From: DATBVX01 sp963724625
GTDB lineage: Bacteria; Pseudomonadota; Gammaproteobacteria; Steroidobacterales; Steroidobacteraceae
Assembly (NCBI GenBank): GCA_963724625.1
Contig: CAVRVO010000030.1
Span: 124,001-188,000, forward strand
DNA: 64,000 bases
Direction of reading: 5' to 3'
Shown: one piece after another, positions 35,692-44,105 of the stretch
Layout: each line of letters starts with the position of its first letter
Numbering within the stretch: position 1 is the stretch's first letter
The notes under the pieces: model-generated
Databases searched by the model: none
What the model was told of the DNA's origin: nothing
The model's input: the letters and a program-made list of their open reading frames with translations, nothing else
Position numbers and translations under genes: made by a program

Positions 35692-36190
35692 AGGGGCGGC
35701 GACGCTAAAGGTCCCTTCCTGGACTGTCCGGGAACCCACTGGATCTCCGCGGTCGATCGGGATGCCGGTCTGATGGCCCAGTACGGGCTCTGGGTCCGGG
35801 ACGATTGGCCGATGTTCGGGTACGACCCGGCACACACGGGATGGAACAAAGCGGAGAACGTCATTTCGCCTGCCAACGTTGGTCGGCTGGCCCTCGAATG
35901 GCGCGGTTTCCTGGGCTTGTTCAGCAACTCCTCGCCCGCAGTCGTCCGCGACGTCGTCTATGCTGGATCGGAGGACGGCAAGCTGTATGCGTTCCACGTC
36001 GACTGTGCCAGGCAGGGGGGCACATGCACCCATTGTGGACCGGCCAGACTGGCGGCTTGATCGACTGGCCGTCGCCCGCAGTGGTCGACGACGAGGTCTA
36101 TGTGGGCTCAGCGGACGGCTACCTGTATGCCTACAAGGTGGGTTGCGGGAAAGATGGAGCGACGTGCTCGCGTTGTGGCGGTCAATCAGC
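35692..36190 (+). pseudogene. internal fragment of a PQQ/beta-propeller protein, frameshifted near 36036
   Basis: Coding similarity starts within a few bases of the tRNA CCA (GGDAKGPFLDCPGTHWISAV), with no proper start, so the 5' part is missing. Propeller blades are clear: DDWPMFGYDPAHTGWNKAEN, SNSSPAVVRDVVYAGSEDGK, then, after restoring one T near 36036, WTGQTGGLIDWPSPAVVDDE and VYVGSADGYLYAYKV. Each of two blades ends in the same cysteine motif, C-x6-C-x2-C (CARQGGTCTHC and CGKDGATCSRC). Similarity stops near 36190 without a stop codon, so the 3' end is lost too. It resembles PQQ-binding repeat proteins of the BamB/dehydrogenase type. It is a relic, perhaps of an older cargo gene. Confidence 0.75.
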
Positions 36191-36239
36191 TAACCCGACG
36201 CTCACGTTCCTTAGTGGTCCCTGCTGTTGTAAGGACCTG

Positions 36240-36848
36240 CTACTCCTCGTAGCCCGGCGGCAGGTCGTGACCGATCCCTTTGTGGCAGTCGATGCATGTC
36301 TCGTGGCGTGCAGCCATGCGTTCCCTGTTGTGCTTCTTGGCGGCACTCGAATCCTGCTCTTCCAGGTCCATCGCCTCGAGTGAGTGACAGTTCTTGCATT
36401 CACGGGAGTCGTTGGCCTTCATCTTCGCCCAGACATTCTCCGCCATCTCGAGTCGGTGGGCGGCGAACTTCTCCTTCGGGCGCCGCGTACCCATGGCCCA
36501 CTTCGGCAACTCGTTTATGCTCGCCGCAATTTTGACCTTCATCTTGGGGAAGAAGGCATGCGGCACGTGGCAATCCGAGCAGATCGCGCGCACGCCCGCG
36601 ACGTTCTTGTAGTGAGGGCTTCGCTCGTACTCGGGCACCATGCTGTCCCGCATCTCATGACAAGAGCTGCAGAACGCCAGAGTATTTGAGTAGTGCATCG
36701 CCGTGTTGAATCCAGCCCAGGCGAACACGCCCAGGCCGAACAGCAGGAATCCGCCCAGGGGAATGCCCAGCAGCCACCGCTTGCTCGGCTTGCGCCACAG
36801 GCGCTGCCACCATGATTCGGGCAACGGTTTCTGATTCGCTTCGGGCAT
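36240..36848 (-). CDS. NapC/NirT-family tetraheme cytochrome c, CymA-like quinol dehydrogenase
   Basis: 202 residues. A cytoplasmic leader with WWQRLWRKPSKRW precedes one membrane anchor (LLGIPLGGFLLFGLGVFAWA, about residues 26-46) and a periplasmic domain with four heme sites: CSSCH, CSDCH, CKNCH and CIDCH. The NapC/NrfH signature region MRDSMVPEYERSPHYKNVAG and SDCHVPHAFFPKM is present. Family members oxidise menaquinol or ubiquinol and hand electrons to periplasmic cytochromes. Beside MtrCAB-type genes the likely job is that of CymA: feeding the outer-membrane conduit (inference from context). It lies 51 bp downstream of the c4-like gene on the same strand, with a GGGAGA ribosome site. Confidence 0.93.
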   Translation of the reverse strand: MPEANQKPLPESWWQRLWRKPSKRWLLGIPLGGFLLFGLGVFAWAGFNTAMHYSNTLAFCSSCHEMRDSMVPEYERSPHYKNVAGVRAICSDCHVPHAFFPKMKVKIAASINELPKWAMGTRRPKEKFAAHRLEMAENVWAKMKANDSRECKNCHSLEAMDLEEQDSSAAKKHNRERMAARHETCIDCHKGIGHDLPPGYEE

Positions 36849-36899
36849 GGGGATCTCCCGGCAAATGCTTTTTGGTCTTGTCGGCCTCGGCGCTCGTGC

Positions 36900-37526
36900 C
36901 TACTTGAAACTACCGTAGTAGTTAACCAGCGCGTCGATATCGTCCTTGGTGAGCTCATCGACCTTGGGCTTCATTTTCTTCGGCATCGGCCGCTTTCCGG
37001 AGCTGTACTCCTCGAACGTATGACTCATATAGGGCATCCACTGACCGGCCAGGATGCCGGCATCGTCCTCGGGACTGCTGCCGCCATCTTCATGGCACTT
37101 CTTGCAATGGGTGTCGTGAATCTGCTTGCCGTGCTCCGCTTTCGCGGCATCGGCGGTCTGCTTGGCACGGACGAACGGTTTCTTGGAAAGAGTGTCGGAG
37201 ACTGCCGTGATGTCCCCATCCGACAACTTGCTCGCGACAGTGCACATGTCGGTCGTCTCCCCCTTCAGCTCGCCGGCGTTGTACTTCACCTCGGGGCAGG
37301 GCCGCTCCTTGTTCTTGTAGTTTGTGAGGCTATCGGTCAGGTACTTCGCTGAGTAGCCGCCGATGATCGGCACGTCGGACTCAGTGCTGGCGCCGTCCTT
37401 GCCATGGCAACCGACACAATTCTCGATGATATCGGCTCCCCAGGCGCTTCCGGCCAGCGCTAATGCGATGACCGCGACGTGCACCAGCGCACTCGGCACG
37501 CGATTCCCTCGGGTGTTTATCGTCAC
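36900..37526 (-). CDS. diheme c-type cytochrome (c4/c553-like), periplasmic
   Basis: 208 residues from a GTG start at 37526, with AAGGAG 9 bases upstream. Signal peptide: VHVAVIALALAGSAWGA. Two cytochrome c domains follow: CVGCHGKDGASTESDVPIIG in the first and CKKCHEDGGSSPEDDAGILA in the second, each with downstream methionines as possible axial ligands (TDMCTVASKL; GKRPMPKKM). Cytochromes of this type shuttle electrons in the periplasm. Being first in the minus-strand pair with the CymA-like gene and divergent from the decaheme cytochromes, it is a candidate soluble carrier between the quinol dehydrogenase and the MtrA-like protein (inference). Confidence 0.9.
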   Translation of the reverse strand: MTINTRGNRVPSALVHVAVIALALAGSAWGADIIENCVGCHGKDGASTESDVPIIGGYSAKYLTDSLTNYKNKERPCPEVKYNAGELKGETTDMCTVASKLSDGDITAVSDTLSKKPFVRAKQTADAAKAEHGKQIHDTHCKKCHEDGGSSPEDDAGILAGQWMPYMSHTFEEYSSGKRPMPKKMKPKVDELTKDDIDALVNYYGSFK

Positions 37527-37684
37527 GGCGGCTGTCTCCTTAATGATTCTTGAGCACGCAGAGCAGTCTGTCCGAGAACACTATTGTTTTTGTACTTCGG
37601 CGAACACGTATAACAGTCCTCTATAGGCGGGTATACGATAGCTTCGCGACGAGTTACAAGTCGATCAGCAAGGGGGGCTATCAA
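37527..37684. promoter_or_regulatory. divergent promoter region of the electron-transfer locus
   Basis: These 158 bp separate the two divergent arms of the locus and must hold both promoters. There is an AT-rich centre (CTATTGTTTTTGTAC, about 37580-37594) and a TATAAC hexamer at about 37610-37615 that could be a plus-strand -10 (TTGTTT 19 bases upstream is a poor -35). I looked for FNR-like TTGAT-N4-ATCAA and CRP-like TGTGA-N6-TCACA sites and saw none. Confidence 0.4.
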
Positions 37685-40641
37685 ATGAAAAGCTTCCGCG
37701 CGCGTATTTCGTGGGCCCGCTTGCCAGCGCTGGCCGGCTGGATGCTCGTCGCTCTGCTGGGCTGCAGCAGCGACAACGGGCCTGCCGGCCCAGCGGGGCC
37801 ACAGGGTCCACCCGGACCGCCGGGGCCTCCGGGCGGCAGCAGTGGCTCGAGCACCACCATTCCGAGCAATGCGACCCCCGCCGGCGATGCGGCCGCCGCT
37901 GCGTGGGCGGCGCTCGCCCCAAAAGTTACCGTCACGAGCGTCAGCATCAACAGCGCGCCCATCGTCAATTTCACCGTGACCGATGACACCGGCGTTCCGG
38001 TGACAGGCCTCGGCAATACGTCGAAGAGCAGCACGGCTACTGTCGCCGGCCTCACCAACCTCGCGTTCTCGCTGGCGAAGCTGGTGCCTGGCACAGATGG
38101 CAGTCCGAGCAATTGGGTCAGCTACATCGTGACCACGGTGCCGACGACAACCGCAGCTGCGGCACCGACGCGCCCATCAACCGATAACACCGGGACACTC
38201 GTCGACCACAGCGACGGCACCTACACATACACGTTCTATCGCGACGTCACACAGATCAAGTCCCAGGTCGACGCAATGACCGTCAGCGGAGCCAACGACA
38301 AGGCTGACCTCGGTGACCTGACTTACGATCCAAGCCGCGTGCACCGGCTGACGATCCAGCTCTCGGGCAACGCCCCGGGTACCGGCAGCAACACGCCCAA
38401 CGGTGTCGAGGTGGCCGGCTTCCCTGGCGTGCCAATGACCAAGCCCGTCGATGTCATCTACGACTTCGCCCCCGCAACAGGACAATCGCAGCCCCCCGAG
38501 AACTCCGGCCGCGACATCGTCGCCACCGCGAAGTGCAACGAGTGTCACCAGCAGCTCGGCGGCATTCCCGGCGACAACCCGGAAAGTTCGGGGGCCGGCT
38601 TCCATGGCGGTAACCGGAACGACACCCGATATTGCGTCGTATGCCACACGGAGCAGCGCAAGTACGGGCGAACCGAGGCGACGATCGACGCCAGCACGCT
38701 GACCTTTACCTCAACCACCGAGAAAGTGGACGGTCGCGCGATTGGCAACCTGCCCAACCACATTCATCACATCCACATGGGCGAGTTCCTGGCCAAGAAG
38801 AAGTACAGCTACGGGGGCCTCGTATACAACGAAACGCTGTTCCCGCAGGACCTGCGCAACTGCACGAAGTGCCACGATGGCTCGGCCACCTCGACGGCGC
38901 AGACCGCGCAGGGTGACAACTGGAAAAACGCGCCCAGCCGGCGAGCCTGCGGCGGATGTCACGACGGTATCAACTTCGCCACCGGCATGGGCGTGACGAT
39001 CGCTGACGCGCTCGAGGGACTCACAGAGACGACGAGGTTCAACGGCTTGGCGCACGGCGGCGGTGCGCAGCCCGATGACTCCACGTGCACGCAGTGCCAT
39101 ACGCCGGACAATATCGACAAAGCCCACTTGCCCGTGACGCCCCCGAATCCGAACAGCGCGCTGCAGATAACGGGCCCCGATGCCAACGCCAACACCAACG
39201 CGGCCTGGGTCGCGTCGAACACCAGCCGCCTGCCGGCTGGCGCGATCAAGGTGACGTACGAGATCCGGAAAGTATCTCGCAACGCCAACAAGCAGCCGGT
39301 GATGGAGTTCCGCATGCTGCAAGACGGTCAGCGCAAGGACCTCAACGACTTCCCGACCACCGCGGTCAATCCAAAGACCGGCAGCCAGGAGATCTGGGAT
39401 AACTTCATGGGCTCGCCGAGCGCGCAATTCGTGTTCTCGGTGCCGCAGGATGGCATCGCCGCGCCCGCGGATTTCAATGGCAGCGTCTCCGGGTACGTGA
39501 AAAATATCTGGAACGGCACGGCCACCGGTTCGGGTGCGGGCACGCTTACAGGGCCGGACGGCAGCGGCTTCTACACCGTGACGCTCACCGCCGTGCAGAT
39601 ACCCGACAACGCGGTGATGCTGACCGGCGGCCTTGGGTTCTCGTACAACGTGACGAGCACCTTGCCGCTCACACAGACCAATGTGGATGACGAGTGTGGG
39701 TTGGCGTTCAACCCGCTACAGCCTCGGCCGAACCGGTGCTATCCGGTATCGGCGTCGCCGATCGGGCTGCCGAATGAGGTCGGCGGGTTGATCGTGATCG
39801 CGCCTACCGTGCAGAAGGTGGCCGACGGTTACACAGGGCGTCGGCCGATCGTCGAGGATGCACGCTGCAATAAGTGCCACCAGGAGCTGGGCGCGTTCAC
39901 CGAGGATACTTTCCACGGTGGCCAGCGCAACGACGGCACGACGTGTGCGTGGTGCCACACTCCGAACCGTACCAGCAGTGGCTGGTCGGCCGATTCGACG
40001 AGCTACATCCATGCGATCCATAGTGGAAACAAACGTACGGTACCCTTCACCTGGCACGCCTCGGCCGTGGGCGAGTCGTTCGCTGACGTCAAGTTCCCGG
40101 GCGTGCTCAAGAACTGCGAGGGCTGTCACATCCGCGGCTCGTACGACTTCAGTGCCGCAGCATCCGAGAGCGCGCTGCCGAACCGGCTGTATCGCACCGT
40201 TGCCACTGGCTTCTTCGCCGTCAACGTGGGAGGTCGATTCCGACGTACATTGGCGGCAGCTGCACTCCCGGTACGTCGGCGCCACAAACTGACGTCGGCG
40301 CGTACGCGCTGTCACCGTACATCATGGGAATGGAGACCTACGGCACCGGCTACAGCTACAACACGGGACTCACGCCGTCGAACTCGTGCACGACCGACGG
40401 GACCCCGGTGACCAACCCGCCCGCCGGTACGCTGCAGGCGGATCCGCGGACGCTGGTCAATTCGCCGATCGCTACGGCGTGCTTTGCGTGCCACGACACT
40501 GACCTGGCACGAGCGCATATGCAGGTTAATGGTGGTTCGATCTACGCATCGCGCGCCATGGGGCTCGGCACGGTGGAGACCTGCATGATCTGCCATGCGA
40601 CCGGTCACATCGCGGACATCAGGGCCATGCACGCGAAGTAG
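37685..40641 (+). CDS. OmcA/MtrC-family decaheme cytochrome lipoprotein, single-base frameshift near 40233
   Basis: A surface-type multiheme cytochrome of about 985 residues once one missing base near 40233 is restored (joins AVNVGG to SIPTYIGGSCTPGTSAPQTD). Lipoprotein signal with lipobox LLGCSSD, then a short collagen-like Gly-Pro-Pro segment (GPQGPPGPPGPPGG). Ten CxxCH sites in two pentaheme groups: CNECH, CVVCH, CTKCH, CGGCH, CTQCH (residues about 283-472) and CNKCH, CAWCH, CEGCH, CFACH, CMICH (about 728-971). Beta-rich, heme-free segments precede each group, the OmcA/MtrC plan. Members sit on the outside of the outer membrane and reduce metal oxides, electrodes or soluble acceptors. Ribosome site AGGGGGG upstream of ATG 37685. 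Longer than Shewanella MtrC (about 670). Confidence 0.9.
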
Positions 40642-40799
40642 CGCACTGTGCGCGCGCGTGTCACGGTGCTGATCGCGTTCGCGAGCTTGTCGCCGACCGG
40701 CGGCTCATCCGTCGGCCGGCCATACCTGATGCCGGTGCGCAAATGCGCGGCCGACAGGCAACGACAAGTAATGGGGCGAGTTGAGCGGATTAACGCGAC

Positions 40800-41909
40800 A
40801 TGACCAAGAACAAGAAAAATCCGCTTACCGCGGTGCTGTTCCTGTTGTGTCTCGTCCTGCCTGCGCTGGCCCTGGCCCAAACCCCGCCGAAGGCGGCCGA
40901 ACCCGAAGCGAAGGCTGCCGAACCGCAAGCAAATGCGCCTGAACCAGAAGCGAAGGCGCCCCCGCCTGAAGCGAAAGCACCTGAGCCCGAAACCAAAGCG
41001 GCCACATCAGAAGCTAAGCAGGAACCCGCCAAGAGCGCGGAATCCGCAGAGGAAGAGAAACCTGCCTACACCAAGCGCGGCGCCGACACTTGCCTCAAGT
41101 GCCACGACGAGACCTCGAAGTTCCCGGTGCTGTCGATCTTCAATACGAAGCACGCGCAACCCGCCGACCCGCGTACCCCCTTCGGGCAGTTGCAATGTGA
41201 AACGTGCCACGGGCCCGGCGCACAGCACGCAGAGGAAGTTCCAGAAGGCCAGAAACAGGCCCCGATCATCAAGTTTGGCGCCGACTCGTGGGTACCGATC
41301 GAAAAGCAGAACCAGATCTGTCTCGGTTGCCATCAGGAGCAGAGCCGTATCGCCTGGAAGGGAAGTCCGCACGGGAGCAACGACGTCGCCTGCGCGAACT
41401 GCCACCGAATACACGCCAGGCACGATGCAGTTCTCGCGATCGCAGAGCAGCCGGACGTCTGCTACACGTGTCACCAGCGTCAGCGCGCGGAGTTCGACAA
41501 GCCGTCGGTGCATCCAGTGCGCTTCGCACAAATGGCGTGCAACTCCTGCCATGAAGTTCACGGGGCCATGGCGCCAAAGCTCCTGCTCAAGCCCACACTG
41601 AATGAGACTTGTTACACCTGCCATGCGGAGAAGCGCGGCCCGTTCTTGTGGGAGCACGCGCCTGTAGCCGAGAACTGCACGAACTGTCACACGCCTCACG
41701 GTTCGATCCACCCAACACTGCTCGTGAAGCGACCACCGTTGCTTTGTCAGCAGTGCCACTCGCAGGTCGGACACCCGAGCGTCGCGCGCACCGGTGCCGG
41801 CCTGCCAAGTGGCAATCCTTCGGGATTCCTGCTGGCCGGTTCCTGCGTCAATTGCCACTCCCAGGTCCACGGCTCGAACGATCCGTCGGGTGTAAAGCTG
41901 ATGAGATAG
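40800..41909 (+). CDS. mtrA: MtrA/DmsE-family decaheme cytochrome with proline-rich N-terminal linker
   Basis: 369 residues. Signal peptide TAVLFLLCLVLPALALA, cut before QTPP. Ten heme sites between residues about 98 and 353: CLKCH, CETCH, CLGCH, CANCH, CYTCH, CNSCH, CYTCH, CTNCH, CQQCH, CVNCH. Repeated HGS/HGA-type spacing (EVHGAMAPKLL, TPHGSIHPTLLVKRPPLLCQ) matches MtrA/DmsE/PioA. In MtrCAB this protein is threaded into the porin and carries electrons across the outer membrane. Between the signal peptide and the first heme is an unusual stretch of some 60 residues made of PEAKA/EPQA-like units, Pro-, Ala-, Glu- and Lys-rich, reminiscent of TonB linkers. The gene lies 158 bp after the MtrC-like gene and 9 bp before mtrB. 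Confidence 0.94.
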   Translation: MTKNKKNPLTAVLFLLCLVLPALALAQTPPKAAEPEAKAAEPQANAPEPEAKAPPPEAKAPEPETKAATSEAKQEPAKSAESAEEEKPAYTKRGADTCLKCHDETSKFPVLSIFNTKHAQPADPRTPFGQLQCETCHGPGAQHAEEVPEGQKQAPIIKFGADSWVPIEKQNQICLGCHQEQSRIAWKGSPHGSNDVACANCHRIHARHDAVLAIAEQPDVCYTCHQRQRAEFDKPSVHPVRFAQMACNSCHEVHGAMAPKLLLKPTLNETCYTCHAEKRGPFLWEHAPVAENCTNCHTPHGSIHPTLLVKRPPLLCQQCHSQVGHPSVARTGAGLPSGNPSGFLLAGSCVNCHSQVHGSNDPSGVKLMR

Positions 41910-41918
41910 GACACGGCC

Positions 41919-44022
41919 ATGAACGGCAACGACACGGGTACTCTCGCAAGAGGCGTTCCGCGCCTGATCGCTGCCGCACTACTGTCCATGTCGCTACGGG
42001 GCAGAAGATGCGCCTGCAGTGGATACCTCGCGCTGGCCCTGCAAATACTGCCCGTTCGAGGAAACCCGCAGCTTCAGTCCGAATCTCGGCGCCGGCTATG
42101 TTTCGGACGATTCTGCCAAGTTCGGCGAGTACACAGGCCTTAATGAGGAAGGGGCTTACGTGGTTGCAGACGCCGACGGGCGCTACCGAAGCAAGGATGG
42201 CCTGTGGCTCGACTTGTCCGCTGTCGATCTGGGACTCGATTCGCGCTATGTGGGCATCGAGGGTGGCAAGCAGGGCATGTACCAGCTGCATTTGAGTTAC
42301 AAGCAGCTGCCGCACAACATCAGCGACACCGCCCTCTCACCGTTCATCGGCTTCGGCACGAGTTCCCTTACCCTGCCATCCAACTGGGTTCCGGCGGGTA
42401 CCACCACAACCATGACCGCACTCGATGCGAGCCTGCGCGGAGTCGATCTCGAAACCGAGCGCAGGCTCTTCGATCTCGGTGCATCGCTGACGCCGGTGAA
42501 ACATTGGGCGTTTGCGGCCAACGTCCGGCACGAAGAAAAGACGGGCACGCGGGGCACCGGCGGCTCGTTCGTATTCAACGACTCGCAGCTACCGATGCCG
42601 GTAGATTACAAGACCGATCAGATCGACGTTTCGGCGGCCTACAGCGTCGCTCGGTTCAAGGCGCGCATCGCGTACTACGGATCGATCTTCAGGAACGACA
42701 ACGACTCGCTCACCTGGGCGAATCCGTACGTACCGCTGGTCACAGGCGGGGCTGCTGGACAGCTCGCGCTCGCGCCCAGCAACGCGTTCCACCAACTCCT
42801 GCTGTCGGCCGGTTATGACCTCGACGAGAGGACGCAGATATCTGCCGACGTCGCGCTTGGACGCATGACCCAGGACGAAACGTTCCTGCCCTACACGGTC
42901 AATTCCAACCTGGCGACGCAGCCGCTGCCCCGGAGCTCGCTCGACGGGCGAGTCGACACCTTATCGGGCAACGTGAAGTTGACGTCGATCTTGACGGACA
43001 AGATTCGAATCAACGCGGCCGTCAGCTATGACGACCGGGACAACCGCACGCCGCGGGCACTGTATGAGTGGATCACCACCGACATCACGCCTGCCACGCC
43101 CCGCAGCAATTTGCCGTACAGCTTTACGCACAGCGTGGCGAAGATCGACGCCGGATACGCGCTGGCACCGGATATGAGGATCGACGCGGGCTGCGCTTTC
43201 GACGAGTACCAGCGCGATCTGCAGGAGGTGGACCAAACGCACGAAGGCAGCTGCTGGGGCAAGGCGACCATCCACGCGAAGGAGCAAGCGGACATCATGT
43301 TGATGTGGACGCATGCGCAGCGCACGGTTTCAGATTACGTTCCGGATCCCGAAGACACTCCGCCGCAGAATCCGCTGATGCGCAAGTACGACATGGCAGA
43401 CCGCGACCGCGATATCGTGAGGCTACGCGTCGATGTAACGCCCGGCGCACGCCTCGACATCGGTCTCGACGGGAGCGCCACATGGGATAACTACTTCAAG
43501 TCAGTAATCGGCTTGCTGGACGGTCGGTCCTGGGCTGCAGCCGCCGACGCCGCCTATGCGCTCACGGAGAGCATGAGCGCGACCGTTTACCTCAGCCACG
43601 AACAGATCAAGTCCCGTCAGGCGAACGCCGAGAACCTTGCGCCATCGCCCCTGTGGTTCGGGGATAACGAGGACACGATCGACAGTGCGGGCGCCGGGAT
43701 CAAGTACCGAGCTGACGACAAGCTCGACGTCGGACTCGATTACACGTACTCACGCTCGGTTGGTGAGGTCAGCATCCAGGGCGCACCCCTGGGGTTTCCC
43801 GACCTCACCACGCGCCTGAACAGTGCCAAGCTTTATGTCGACTTCCGACCGAAGCAGAAGCTCTCGCTACACCTCGCCTATTGGTATGAGGACTACCGCA
43901 GCGAAGACTGGGCGCTGGATGGCGTCACGCCGTCGACCATCAGCAACGTGCTCGCCTTCGGACAGGAGAGCCCTTCCTACCAGGTCAACGTCATCACGCT
44001 GTCCGGGAGTTATCAATTCTAG
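41919..44022 (+). CDS. mtrB: MtrB/PioB-family outer-membrane porin, single-base frameshift at 41998-42001
   Basis: A beta-barrel that sheaths the MtrA decaheme cytochrome. The N-terminus reads MNGNDTGTLARGVPRLIAAA from ATG 41919, with a signal peptide. One surplus G in the GGGG run at 41998-42001 breaks the frame; without it SLRAEDAPAVDTSRWPCKYC continues into the long barrel frame to 44022, about 700 residues, close to Shewanella MtrB. The CKYC motif falls at residues 41-44, almost where the CKxC signature of metal-reducing gammaproteobacteria lies. The rest alternates amphipathic beta strands with Asp/Asn/Gly turns and ends with the aromatic porin signature (VNVITLSGSYQF). Nine bp after mtrA, so probably coupled. 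Confidence 0.92.
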
Positions 44023-44030
44023 GAAGAATT

Positions 44031-44051
44031 CCGCGCATCACTGCGCGGTTT
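44031..44051 (+). terminator. Rho-independent-like terminator after mtrB
   Basis: A perfect 7-bp hairpin, CCGCGCA - TCAC - TGCGCGG (44031-44048), followed by TTT, begins 9 bp after the mtrB stop. The T tract is short. It separates the electron-transfer genes from the tRNA-Glu fragment. Confidence 0.55.
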
Positions 44052-44073
44052 GACCCAGGCTGACAAGCGCTGC

Positions 44074-44104
44074 TACGAGGACTCGAATCCCCCTGGGAGC
44101 GCCA
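44074..44104 (+). repeat. att-like direct repeat, right copy (relic of tRNA-Glu 3' end)
   Basis: Thirty-one bases matching the 3' end of tRNA-Glu (35656-35686) at 28 positions, including the whole TGGGAGC acceptor strand and CCA. The three differences fall in the T arm and are not compensated, so the copy is not under tRNA selection. There is no 5' half of a tRNA upstream. This is what a displaced tRNA tail looks like at the far end of an integrated element. Confidence 0.72.
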
Positions 44105-44105
44105 G

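Larger units (their letters stand above)
35687..44104. mobile_element. putative tRNA-Glu genomic island carrying an extracellular electron transfer (Mtr-type) locus
   Basis: The 8.4 kb between tRNA-Glu and the partial tRNA-Glu copy contains only accessory genes: a PQQ-propeller fragment cut at the tRNA boundary, two minus-strand cytochromes (tetraheme NapC/CymA-like and diheme c4-like) and a plus-strand OmcA/MtrC - MtrA - MtrB run. Both flanks are core genes (pcnB operon on the left) or chromosomal-type genes. What is seen: the direct repeat, the truncated gene and the coherent cargo. What is inferred: site-specific integration. There is no integrase, so if this is an island it is immobile now, or it was mobilised by an integrase encoded on a part since lost. 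Confidence 0.6.

Noticed and set aside
35542..36033. N-terminal extension of pcnB through the tRNA-Glu gene
   Set aside because: The extension is antisense to the tRNA and the propeller relic and has no similarity to poly(A) polymerases.
36213..36234. GGTCC...GGACC hairpin between the propeller relic and the NapC-like gene as a terminator
   Set aside because: Five-bp stem, 12-base loop and no T run on either strand.
36240..41909. A nitrite (NrfAH) or DMSO-reductase (DmsEF) respiratory locus
   Set aside because: There is no NrfA-type CxxCK site and no molybdopterin subunit; an OmcA/MtrC-family lipoprotein and an MtrB barrel with CKYC point to an outer-membrane conduit. The MtrA protein alone would not decide.
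35687..44104. An integrase, transposase or excisionase inside the putative island
   Set aside because: I looked in all frames between the two tRNA-Glu sequences and saw none; every open frame of size is a cytochrome, the porin, the propeller relic or a shadow of these.
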